This document shows, piece after piece, positions 44,405 to 53,200 of a stretch of DNA of 64,000 bases. The translations under genes and the position numbers were made by a program. Origin of the DNA: Streptomyces roseoverticillatus. Its GTDB lineage: Bacteria; Actinomycetota; Actinomycetes; Streptomycetales; Streptomycetaceae. A model generated the notes under the pieces. That model was not told the DNA's origin. It ran no database searches and was given only the letters and a program-made list of their open reading frames with translations. The stretch covers positions 1-64,000 of the forward strand of contig NZ_JOFL01000007.1 of assembly GCF_000719265.1 (NCBI RefSeq), given 5' to 3'. How positions within the stretch are numbered: the stretch's first letter is position 1; each line of letters starts with the position of its first letter.

Positions 44405-45538
44405 GTGAGTCTGATAACCCCCACCACCACCGAGGTGTCCAGCAAACCCCCCGTCTCACGGGTGCGGCTGGACTCGCTCACAGGCCTCCGGTGGTACGCG
44501 GCGCTGCTCGTCGCCTGCTTCCACTTCTTCTACGAGGAGGTGTCGACCGGCACCTCGGTGCACGTCTTCCGGCTGAAGGAGGTCGTCTACGCCGGCCCCT
44601 CGGCGGTGTCGTTCTTCTTCATCCTCTCCGGGTTCGTCCTCGCCTGGTCCGCACGACCCCGCGACACCGTCACCGGATTCTGGCGGCGCCGTTTCGCGCG
44701 GATCTACCCGAGTCACCTGGTGACCTTCTTCGTCGCCGTGCTCACCATGATCTGGATGGGCAAGGCCCTCGATCCCCGGATCGCCCTGACCAACCTCAGC
44801 CTCACCCAGTCCTGGATTCCCAACCGGAAGGACTGGTGGTTCGGGTACAACGGCGTCTCGTGGTCACTGAGCTGCGAGTTCCTCTTCTATCTGAGCTTCC
44901 CGCTCGTGGTGAAGATCATTCGACGGTTCTCCACCCGGGGACTGTGGGCGACCGTGATCGCCGGCAATCTGTGCGTGGTCCTGGCCCCGCTCGCCGCCGG
45001 CCGGATCGCCCACGCGACGGGCTGGGACCCCAAGTTCATGCTGTACATCTTCCCGCCCGTCCGGCTGCTCGAGTTCGTGATCGGCATCGCGGTCGCCCTG
45101 CTGGTGAAGAGCGGGAACTGGCGCGGCCCGGGGCTCACCACCAGCGTCGCCCTTTCGGTGCTGGTCGTCTTCGGGCCGTCCCACGTCATGCCCTTCGACT
45201 TCCACTGGGCCGCCGACACGGTCGTTCCGTACACGCTCACCATCGCCGCGGCGGCCCGTGCCGATGTCCGAGGAGAGCCCTCACCGTTCCGGAACCGCGT
45301 CACGGTCTACCTGGGTGAGGTCTCTTTCGCCTTCTACCTGGTGCACGAAATGGTCATCTTCAGCGTCGACCACTTCCTCAAGAAGCACCACCTGCTCATC
45401 CCGGTGAGCCTGCACCTCGGGCTGGTCCTGGCAGTGTCTCTCTTCGGCGCGGTACTCCTCCACGAGTACGTGGAGAAGCCGGGCGTGAAACTCCTCTCCG
45501 CCCGGCGCCGGAAGCGCAGCCCGGCCGCGGCGGCCTGA
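44405..45538 (+). CDS. Acyltransferase-3 (OafA/YrhL-like) membrane protein
   Basis: A 377-residue integral membrane O-acyltransferase with about ten helices. The family start is clear: RLDSLTGLRWYAALLVACFH, with the conserved His, then FFFILSGFVLAWSARPRD and FWRRRFARIYPSHLVTFFVA (R-x10-H/P pattern). These enzymes move acetyl or other acyl groups onto sugars or lipids outside the membrane. GTG start; no strong ribosome site. The upstream neighbour is a secreted esterase of the opposite activity. A hairpin terminator follows. Confidence 0.88.
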   Translation: MSLITPTTTEVSSKPPVSRVRLDSLTGLRWYAALLVACFHFFYEEVSTGTSVHVFRLKEVVYAGPSAVSFFFILSGFVLAWSARPRDTVTGFWRRRFARIYPSHLVTFFVAVLTMIWMGKALDPRIALTNLSLTQSWIPNRKDWWFGYNGVSWSLSCEFLFYLSFPLVVKIIRRFSTRGLWATVIAGNLCVVLAPLAAGRIAHATGWDPKFMLYIFPPVRLLEFVIGIAVALLVKSGNWRGPGLTTSVALSVLVVFGPSHVMPFDFHWAADTVVPYTLTIAAAARADVRGEPSPFRNRVTVYLGEVSFAFYLVHEMVIFSVDHFLKKHHLLIPVSLHLGLVLAVSLFGAVLLHEYVEKPGVKLLSARRRKRSPAAAA

Positions 45539-45553
45539 CCGGCGGGTCGTGGA

Positions 45554-45592
45554 ATGACGGTGGGCGGGGCCCAGTACCCCGCCCACCGTCAT
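45554..45592 (+). terminator. Hairpin after the acyltransferase gene
   Basis: A perfect 16-bp stem ATGACGGTGGGCGGGG and its complement, with a CCCAGTA loop, 16 bases past the stop. Confidence 0.8.
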
Positions 45593-45776
45593 GCGCACTG
45601 GGTGACAGCCGGCTCCCGCCTTCCAGCTAATTCACATTTATCGTCTAACACACCACAATACGCATTCGTGTGGTTTGGTGTGGATACGCCCCAGAGGGTT
45701 ACTCGTCCTTCGACATCGTGGTTCTTCCAGGGTCGCGCCGCGAGATGGCACGGCCCACCAATGAAGGGCGATCCGA

Positions 45777-46289
45777 ATGCGAAATGTTGCGCGTGCAGCG
45801 CTGGTGGTTCTCTGCGCTACCGGTGCCGCGTTGCCCGTCCTCCCCGTGGCGCAGGCCGCGGCGCCCGGGACTCCCCCCGCCCCCGCCGACTGCCGGTACG
45901 TCTATTCGAACGGACGCCCAGGGCCGAACGGGGAAATCAGAGGCAGTGGCGTCTACGACGAGGGTGACCGTGACGCCGAGGGCCGTGTCTGCCGCAATGG
46001 CTGGTGGGTGCACCCCTACGAGGTCCATCACCACGACGACGACCGCCGGGACGACGACCATCGCCGCGATGACGATCACGGCCGGGATGACCACCGTCGC
46101 GACGACGACCACGGCAGGGACGACCACCGGCGCGATGACGACCACCGCTGGGACGACGACCACGGCCGGGATGACCACCGCCGGGACGACGACCACCGTC
46201 GCGACGATCGCCGGGATGACCGTCGGGATGACCACCACGACGACCGTCACGACCACGACCGCGACCACGACCACGGCCGCCGCCCGTAG
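45777..46289 (+). CDS. Secreted Asp/His/Arg-repeat protein
   Basis: A 170-residue protein with a clear signal peptide (MRNVARAALVVLCATGAALP, cleavage near AQA-AAPG). A short ordered part (about 37-80; CRYVYSNGRPGPNGEIRGSG, then VCRNGWWVHPYEV) has two Cys. Residues 82-170 are almost pure Asp, His and Arg in imperfect repeats (DDDHGRDDHRRDDDH). Such tails can bind divalent metals or be polyampholytic. The ATG is preceded by GAAGGG. The DNA is a tandem repeat of a GACGACCACCG-like unit, so length may vary between strains. Unrecognised family. Confidence 0.75.
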   Translation: MRNVARAALVVLCATGAALPVLPVAQAAAPGTPPAPADCRYVYSNGRPGPNGEIRGSGVYDEGDRDAEGRVCRNGWWVHPYEVHHHDDDRRDDDHRRDDDHGRDDHRRDDDHGRDDHRRDDDHRWDDDHGRDDHRRDDDHRRDDRRDDRRDDHHDDRHDHDRDHDHGRRP

Positions 46290-46302
46290 GCAGCGCTCCA
46301 GG

Positions 46303-46343
46303 GCTCCCTGGTGCCTGCCCCCGGAAGGCAGGCACCAGGGAGC
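46303..46343. terminator. Hairpin between the D/H-rich gene and ngcG
   Basis: A perfect 17-bp stem GCTCCCTGGTGCCTGCC and its complement, loop CCCGGAA, shared by convergent genes. Confidence 0.85.
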
Positions 46344-47266
46344 TACTTCAGCGCCCCCGCCGTCAGCCCCGCCTGGACCTGTCGCTGGAAGACGATGTAC
46401 GCCGCCAGGACCGGGAGCATCGCGATGACCAGGCCCGCGAAGAGGCCCGACCAGTCGCCCTTGTAGCCCTGGCTGACGGCGAGGGCGACCAGACCCTGGG
46501 GCAGCAGCTTCTTGTCCTCGTCGCCCACGTTCAGTACCGCCGGCAGCAGGTACTGGTTCCACTGGCCCAGGAAGTTGAAGATCCCGACGCTGATCAGGCC
46601 CGGCTTGGCCATCGGCAGCATCACCTGGAAGAACGTTCTCGTGTGCGAGGCGCCGTCGATCAGGGCCGCCTCGGCGACCGACGAGGGCAGGGTGCGGAAG
46701 AAGCCGCTCAGGAAGAAGATCGTGAACGGGAGCGAGTACGCGATGTAGACCAGGATCAGGCCGTGGTACGTGTCCAGCAGCTGCATGTTCTTCATCACGA
46801 AGAACAGGGGGACCAGCGCCAGGATCACCGGGAAGCTCATCCCGCCCACGAACAGGTAGTAGACGAAGCGGTTTCCCGGGAATTCGAACCTCGCCAGGAC
46901 GTACGCCGCCATCGAGCCCAGCAGCATCGTTCCGAACAGCGAACCGGCCACCACCACGACCGAGTTGAAGAAGTACTCGCTCATGTGCGCCTGCGACCAC
47001 GCCCTCGACCAATTGTCGAAGTGCAGGCTCGTGGGCAGCGCCCAGGGCGACGTGAAGATGGACTTGTCGTCCTTGAGGGCGCTCATCACCGCCCACAGCA
47101 GCGGCAGCGTGACCATCAGGGCCCACAGGATCAGCACCCCGTGCGAGAAGACGTTGAGGAACCTTCCCTCGGTGCCCATGCGCCCTTCGGGGGAGTCCAC
47201 CACCGGAGCCCCGGTCTCCGCACCGCTTTCTGCACCGCTTTCCGCACCGTTCTCCGCGACGCCCAT
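46343..47266 (-). CDS. ngcG: N-acetylglucosamine/chitobiose ABC transporter permease (MalG type)
   Basis: A 307-residue permease with six membrane helices. The cytoplasmic tail has a short GAES/GAET repeat. The EAA loop typical of CUT1 permeases reads EAALIDGASHTRTFFQVMLP, preceding helices ending FQRQVQAGLTAGALK. It pairs with NgcF to import sugar bound by NgcE; the operon lacks its own ATPase, as known for Streptomyces NgcEFG, which are served by the multitask ATPase MsiK. The ATG shares one base with the ngcF stop (TGATG). Confidence 0.88.
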   Translation of the reverse strand: MGVAENGAESGAESGAETGAPVVDSPEGRMGTEGRFLNVFSHGVLILWALMVTLPLLWAVMSALKDDKSIFTSPWALPTSLHFDNWSRAWSQAHMSEYFFNSVVVVAGSLFGTMLLGSMAAYVLARFEFPGNRFVYYLFVGGMSFPVILALVPLFFVMKNMQLLDTYHGLILVYIAYSLPFTIFFLSGFFRTLPSSVAEAALIDGASHTRTFFQVMLPMAKPGLISVGIFNFLGQWNQYLLPAVLNVGDEDKKLLPQGLVALAVSQGYKGDWSGLFAGLVIAMLPVLAAYIVFQRQVQAGLTAGALK

Positions 47267-48183
47267 CAGAACTCCAGCCGTTCGCGCCGGCCCAGCTTCA
47301 TCACGATGCCGGCGAAGATCATGGTGACGATGAGCAGGGCGACCCCGAGCGTGGTCGCGTATCCGGCCTGCCCGTCCCGGAACGCCTTGGTGTAGAGGAA
47401 ATAGGCGAGCACTTCGGTCGAGTAGTCCGGTCCGCCGGGGCCCACCGTCATGATCTGCACGACCGCGAATCCGTCGAGCGCCATGATGCCCATGTAGACC
47501 CAGCCGGTCTGAACCGTGTCCCACAACAACGGAAGCGTGATCCTGAAGAAGGTCTGGATGCGGTTCGCGCCGTCCAGCAGCGCCGCCTCGTAGAAGTCCT
47601 TCGGGATGGAGCTCATGCCCGCCGAGAACAGGACGACGTAGAAGCCCACGTTGCTCCACACCATCACCGCCATCACGCACCACAGCGCCAGATCCGGGTC
47701 ACCGAGCCAGTTCGGCTGTACGGAATCCAGGCCCACCGCGCTCAGGAAGGAGTTCAGCGCGCCGCTGTTCGGGTTGTACGCGAACTGGAACAGCAGGGCC
47801 ACGATGGCGATCGACAGCACCTGCGGGAAGAAGTAGACGACCTTGTAGAAGCCCGAGCCGCGGACGCCCGCCACCGCCGCGTTCTTCCTCCTCCGCCCGC
47901 CGACGTTCAGCATGAAGGCGAAGAAGAGGCCCAGTCCGAGCGTCACCAGTGGCAGCACCAGCAGCAACAGGACGTTGTGGCCGACGGACTTCCAGAACAC
48001 GTCGTCGGCGAACATCTTCCGGTAGTTCCCGACCCCGACCATCTTGAAGTCGGGGCTCAGGCCCGTCCAGTCCGTGAACGAGTAGTAGATCGCCTGGAGG
48101 AACGGCGAGATCACGAACACCGCGTAGATCACCAGGGGTACGGCCAGGAACCCCACGATGAACCGGTACTTACCGTGCTGCAT
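47266..48183 (-). CDS. ngcF: N-acetylglucosamine/chitobiose ABC transporter permease (MalF type)
   Basis: A 305-residue six-helix permease. N-terminal MQHGKYRFIVGFLAVPLVIY and the YYSFTDWTGLSPDFKMVGVG segment are typical of MalF-like CUT1 subunits; the EAA loop is EAALLDGANRIQTFFRITLP. It forms the channel with NgcG, encoded immediately downstream. The start is the ATG with GAAAGG upstream; codons further upstream (Arg/Pro-rich) are not likely used. Confidence 0.88.
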   Translation of the reverse strand: MQHGKYRFIVGFLAVPLVIYAVFVISPFLQAIYYSFTDWTGLSPDFKMVGVGNYRKMFADDVFWKSVGHNVLLLLVLPLVTLGLGLFFAFMLNVGGRRRKNAAVAGVRGSGFYKVVYFFPQVLSIAIVALLFQFAYNPNSGALNSFLSAVGLDSVQPNWLGDPDLALWCVMAVMVWSNVGFYVVLFSAGMSSIPKDFYEAALLDGANRIQTFFRITLPLLWDTVQTGWVYMGIMALDGFAVVQIMTVGPGGPDYSTEVLAYFLYTKAFRDGQAGYATTLGVALLIVTMIFAGIVMKLGRRERLEF

Positions 48184-48297
48184 TGCCTTTCGACCCCGAT
48201 CTCCCGCGGGCGCGGAGCCGCGGATGCGGGGCGGCGGACGCGGCACCGTCCCGGTTCGCGCCGCCGCCTACGATCTGCCTCAGCCCTTACCGCCTGA

Positions 48298-49743
48298 CTA
48301 CTTGTGCCGGTACTTCTTGATCGAGTCATCCGCACGCACACCGTCCGCGAATTTCTGGATCTTGGCGATCGTCTCGTCCGGGGTCATCCGGCCGGCCATC
48401 ATCTCGCCCAGCGCCGCCACGCCGATCTTCTCCTTCTGGAGGGCGACGTACCAGTCCTGGATCCGCGGATTGACCACGTTCTCCCCCGCCTTGGCGAGCG
48501 CTTCCTGCGAGGAGCTGAGGCCCGGCGGCAGCGTCAGGCCTTCCGTTCCGCCGTTCAGCGACGTCAGGGACGAGACCTGCTTGATGAAGTTCTGCGAAGA
48601 CTTCTTTCCCAGCATGATGCGCAGCAGTTCCATGCCGCCCTGCGGGTTCTTCGCGTTCTTCGGCACGATGAACGGCTCGCCGCCCGAGGCCCAGATCGTG
48701 CCGAACGGCATCTTGTCGCGCTTGGCATCGAGACTCGACGGCGCCCCGACCGCCATCTTGAAATCGGCGGGGGTGGTCCTCTTCGACTCGTTCTCGACCC
48801 ACGATCCATTGGGGATGAACAGGGCCTTGCCCTGATTCCAGGCGGTCTGCGACTCGATGTGGGTGAGGCCGGGGGTGCCCTGGAGGATGTAGCCCTTCTT
48901 GTAGAGCTCGTAGTACGCCTCGAAGGCCGCCTTGACCGCCGGGTCCTTCCAGGCGTTCGGCTCCAGGTTGTCGATCCGGTCGAGGACCTCCCGGCCGCCG
49001 ATCTTGGCGATGAAGGGGTAGAGGCTGAACGGCAGGTAGTACGGGAACTTGCCGGGGTACGTCCAGCCGGCGATGCCCTTCTTCTTCGCCTTCTCGCAGA
49101 CGGCGAGCATCTCGTCCCACGTCTCCGGATACTGCGCGTCCAGTTTCTCCAGCGCCGTCTTCGAATACCAGACGCCGTAGACCGTGTACGCGTAGTAGAG
49201 GATCCAGGTCTCCTGGCCCTCGAACCGGCCCATTTCGACGACGCCCGGCCGCAGCGTGTCCCGTACCTTCTTCGACGGGTCGTCGATCGACGGCGCGTCC
49301 AGCAGTGCGTTGAGGTCGGTCAGCTGCTTCTTCCCCACCAGGGTGCCCATGTCCATCTGTTTGGCACCGGAGTTGTCGATGAGGTCCGGCGGGGTGCCGC
49401 CGTTGAAGCGGGGCTGGAGCTGGGTCTGGATCTCCTGGGTGGCCGCGTGCTTCACCTCGGCCTTGGGATACGCCGCCTTGTACTCGGCTTCTGCGTCCTT
49501 GGCGTACTGCTGGCCGAAACCGCCGTCGAAGATGACGACGTCGAGCGGCGCGGATTCGTTGACCGCGAGCGGGTTCTTCTCGCTCTTCGTCCCCTTGTCG
49601 ACCTTGTTGTCGTCGCTGCCGCCGCCCGACGCACAGGCGCTGAGCACGCCCATCGACGGCACCGCGATCAGGCCGAGTGCGGCCGCTCTCTTGATCAGGT
49701 CGCGCCGGCCGAACTCCCCTGTGGATCCCATGCTCGATCCCAT
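48298..49743 (-). CDS. ngcE: N-acetylglucosamine/chitobiose-binding lipoprotein
   Basis: A 481-residue solute-binding lipoprotein. The N terminus has a twin-arginine motif (FGRRDLIKRAA) and a lipobox at Cys37 (GVLSACASG), so export by Tat and lipid anchoring are expected. The extracellular domain has the layout of CUT1 binding proteins, with VVIFDGGFGQQYAKDAEAEY, FIPNGSWVENE and WASGGEPFIVPKNAKNPQGG. NgcE is known in Streptomyces to bind GlcNAc and diacetylchitobiose. Two ATGs 12 bases apart are possible; the first has GAGGA at seven bases. Upstream is a long region with repeats, divergent from the GH92 gene. Confidence 0.85.
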   Translation of the reverse strand: MGSSMGSTGEFGRRDLIKRAAALGLIAVPSMGVLSACASGGGSDDNKVDKGTKSEKNPLAVNESAPLDVVIFDGGFGQQYAKDAEAEYKAAYPKAEVKHAATQEIQTQLQPRFNGGTPPDLIDNSGAKQMDMGTLVGKKQLTDLNALLDAPSIDDPSKKVRDTLRPGVVEMGRFEGQETWILYYAYTVYGVWYSKTALEKLDAQYPETWDEMLAVCEKAKKKGIAGWTYPGKFPYYLPFSLYPFIAKIGGREVLDRIDNLEPNAWKDPAVKAAFEAYYELYKKGYILQGTPGLTHIESQTAWNQGKALFIPNGSWVENESKRTTPADFKMAVGAPSSLDAKRDKMPFGTIWASGGEPFIVPKNAKNPQGGMELLRIMLGKKSSQNFIKQVSSLTSLNGGTEGLTLPPGLSSSQEALAKAGENVVNPRIQDWYVALQKEKIGVAALGEMMAGRMTPDETIAKIQKFADGVRADDSIKKYRHK

Positions 49744-49840
49744 GCTCAAGTCCTCGCCTTCTCCAGGACTCAGGCGGTGCACCGGTTCTCCCCTTGCTCA
49801 CAAGAGTTGCCGAAGGGCCCGACACCGCGGGTCAGTTGAA

Positions 49841-49932
49841 GCTTGGTGTGGTGCTTGGTGTGCTGGGTGTGGTGCTTGGTGTGCTGGGTGTGGTGCTTGG
49901 TGTGCTGGGTGTGTGCTTGGTGTGCTGGGTGT
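49841..49932. repeat. 21-bp tandem repeat array upstream of ngcE
   Basis: Unit GGTGCTTGGTGTGCTGGGTG plus T: three exact copies (49850-49870, 49871-49891, 49892-49912), a fourth lacking one base (49913-49932) and a partial copy before them. It is 100-190 bases upstream of ngcE on its 5' side. Confidence 0.85.
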
Positions 49933-50225
49933 GCGCGCCGGGAGCGGTGACGTGGCCGCGACGTTCCCCCTGTCGCTCTCCCCCGGATCCGCCGCAGCGG
50001 CCCTCGGAGCCTCCCCGGTAGCCGACAGGTATAGTCCACTTCTCACCAACTGGGCAAGATCGGGAGCAGCTTCCGCCGCCAGTCTTTCTCTAGTTGAGAC
50101 CTCAGTTGAGACCTCCCGCGGTACGAGGTCCCGCTCCGGCCGGTGAGCCCGGTGGTGACGACACCAACTCCGAGACCCTTGACACCACCCGCCTCCCACG
50201 CCCTACTTATCTCTGCGCGGCTCAC

Positions 50226-50241
50226 TTGACAACGTTGTCTG
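50226..50241 (+). promoter_or_regulatory. LacI-type operator before the GH92 gene
   Basis: Contains the perfect palindrome GACAACGTTGTC (50228-50239) with a central CG, typical of LacI/GalR-family operators of Streptomyces sugar genes. It lies 30 bases before the GH92 ATG, probably over the promoter or start of transcription. No LacI gene is in the window. Confidence 0.7.
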
Positions 50242-50268
50242 CACGTTGCGAGACATGGGAGACATGCG

Positions 50269-53200
50269 ATGCGGCAGGGACGGCGGCGGTACTGGCACAG
50301 ATCCCGGCGACACCGACGGCCCCGCCCCGCCCCCTCACTCGTGCTCCTTCTGGCCGTCACCCTTATGACGGGATTTCAGCTCCCTCAGGCCGCCCCTTCG
50401 CAGGCCGAGGCCCCCCGCCCCGCCGACCACTTCGCCTCCTCCTTCGAACCCGGCGACCCCCAGCCCGACTGGCGCAACACCGTCGACTCCACCCCCGACG
50501 GCCGCAAGCGCACCGCCGGCATCGACGGCAACGACACCCGCGGTATCCCCGGCAATGTCAGCGACTCCGTCACCGACATCCGGGCGAGCGGCGAGAACGC
50601 CGGCTCGGGCGAGGTCAAGGAGAACCTCGTCGACGGCGAGAGCACGACCAAATGGCTCACCTTCGAGAAGGCGGGAGCCTGGCTGGAGTTCGACCTCGCC
50701 GAGCCGGTCACCGCCGTCCGCTACGCCCTGACGTCCGCCAACGACGCCCCCGGCCGGGACCCGCGCGACTGGGTCCTCCAGGGCTCGCAGGACGGCAAGA
50801 GCTGGACGCCGCTGGACACCCGCAAGGGCGAGACCTTCGACAAGCGGTTCCAGACCCGCGAGTTCACCTTCACCAACACCACCCCCTACGGCCACTACCG
50901 GCTCGACTTAACCCGTAACAGCGGCGAGGACATCACGCAGCTCGCCGAGGTGCAGCTCGCGCCGTACTACACCGGCCCGCCGCCGCCCTCCGACATGCGC
51001 AGCTACGTCGACGGCGGCCCCAAGGGCTCCCCGACCGCCAAGGCGCGCGCCGGCTTCTCCGGGCGCCGCGCCCTGCGCTACGGCGGCGTCCACCAGGCCA
51101 TGGGCCGCGCCTACTCCTACAACAAGATCTTTTCGATGACCGGCGGCCTCCGCGTCACCCCGAGCACCGTCCTCTCCTACAAGGTCTTCCCCTCCATGCC
51201 GGAGGTCGACCTGCGCTACCCCGCCACCCACGTGTCCCTGGACCTCGCCTTCACGGACGGCACCTATCTGAGCGACCTCGGCGCGGTGGACCAGCACGGC
51301 GCGCCCCTCACGCCCCGCGGCCAGGCCGGCTCCCGCACGCTCTACGTCAACCAGTGGAACAACAAGGAGTCGCACATCGGGGCCGTGGCCGCGGGCAAGA
51401 CCGTGGCCCGGGTGCTGGTGGCGTACGACTCCCCCGCCGGGCCGGCGCGGTTCCGCGGCTGGGTCGACGACATCTCCCTCGCGCCCGCGCCCGCCGAGAA
51501 GCCCCCGGCGCACCTCGCCGACTACGCCGTGACGACGCGCGGCACCCATTCCAGCGCGAGCTTCTCGCGGGGCAACACCTTCCCCGCGACCGCCGTCCCC
51601 CACGGCTTCAACTTCTGGACGCCGGTCACGAACGCGGGCGCCATGGACTGGCTCTACCAGTACGCCGCCGCCAACAACGCCGACAACCTCCCCACCATCC
51701 AGGCGTTCAGCGCGAGCCACCAGCCGAGCCCCTGGATGGGCGACCGGCAGACCTTCCAGGTGATGCCGGCCGTCGCCCCCGGGACCGGTCCTCCCGGCAC
51801 GAGCCGGACGGCCCGCGCCCTCCCCTTCCACCACGCGAACGAGACCGCCCGGCCGCACTACTACGGCGTCACCTTCGACAACGGCCTCAAAGCCGAGATC
51901 GCCCCCACCGACCACGCCGCGGTCATGCGCTTCACCTATCCGGGTGACGGGGCAGCGGCGGACAGCGCCGCCCTCGTCCTCGACAACGTCCGTAACCAGG
52001 GCGGCCTGACCCTCGACCCCGAGACCCGCTCCTTCACCGCCTACTCGGACGTGCGCAGCGGGCTGTCCGTCGGCGCGGGCCGCATGTTCGTCTACGGGGT
52101 GCTCGACACGCCCGTCACCGCGAGCAGCGAACCGGACGACAAGGCGGGCACCACCGGCTGGCTGCGCCTCGCCCCCGGCAAGGACCGCACCGTCACCCTG
52201 CGCATCGCGACGTCCCTCATCGGCACCGAGCAGGCGAAGGCCAACCTGGAGCAGGAGATCCCCGAGGGAACCTCCTTCGGCCGCGTCCACGACCGGGCCC
52301 GCGCCGCCTGGGACGGCCTCCTCGGCCGGGTCGAGGTCGAGGGCGCGAGCCGCGACCAGCTCACCACCCTCTACTCCAGCCTCTACCGCCTCTACCTCTA
52401 TCCCAACTCCGGCTTCGAGAACACCGGCACCGGCGCCCGCCCTCGCCACCGCTACGCCAGCCCCTTCTCCCGCCCCGAGGGGGAGAACACCCCCACCCGT
52501 ACGGGAGCGCGGATCGCCGACGGCGAGGTCTACGTCAACAACGGCTTCTGGGACACCTACCGCACCGCCTGGCCCGCCTACTCCCTCCTCACGCCCAAGC
52601 AGGCGGGGCGGCTCGTCGACGGCTTCGTGCAGCAGTACAAGGACGGCGGCTGGATCTCGCGCTGGTCCTCCCCCGGCTACGCCGACCTGATGACGGGCAC
52701 GAGCTCCGACGTGGCCTTCGCCGACGCCTACGCCAAGGGCGTCTCCTTCGACGCGGAGGCCGCGTACGAGGCCGCGCTCAAGAACGCCACCGTCGTGCCG
52801 ACCCAGCCCGGCGTCGGCCGCAAGGGCATGGAGACCTCCCCCTTCCTCGGCTGGACGAGCACGACCACCCGCGAGGGCATGTCCTGGGCCCTGGAGGGCT
52901 ACCTCAACGACTACGGGCTCGCGACGATGGGCAAGGCCCTCTACGAGCGCACCCGCAAGGCCCGCTACCGCGACGAGTCCGCGTACTTCCTGAACCGCGC
53001 CCGCAACTACGTCAAGCTCTTCGACCCGGCCGTCGGCTTCTTCCAGGGCCGCAACGCCGACGGCTCGCGGCGCCTGCCGCCCGGCCGCTACGACCCGCAC
53101 GTCTGGGGCCACGACTACACCGAGACCAACGGCTGGAACTTTGCCTTCCACGCCCCGCAGGACACCCGCGGGCTGGCCGGGCTGTACGGCGGCCGCGAGG

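Larger units (their letters stand above)
49744..50268. other. 525-base divergent region between ngcE and the GH92 gene
   Basis: No gene. It holds a 21-bp tandem repeat array, a 12-bp tandem duplication (AGTTGAGACCTC at 50092-50103 and 50104-50115) near the likely ngcE promoter, and a 12-bp perfect palindrome before the GH92 gene. A consensus DasR site, expected for GlcNAc genes, was not found; the duplicated GAGACC words are only half-like. Confidence 0.6.

Noticed and set aside
45670..46428. Thr/Ala-rich frame overlapping the Asp/His/Arg protein
   Set aside because: The other frame has a signal peptide and ribosome site. This one is the same tandem DNA read out of phase.
49770..50039. Minus-strand peptide with HTQHTKHH repeats
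   Set aside because: It is only the translation of the 21-bp DNA tandem repeat; no start signal or codon bias.
49744..50268. DasR-type site upstream of ngcE
   Set aside because: No ACTGGTCTAGACCAGT-like palindrome is present; the duplicated GAGACC words lack dyad symmetry.
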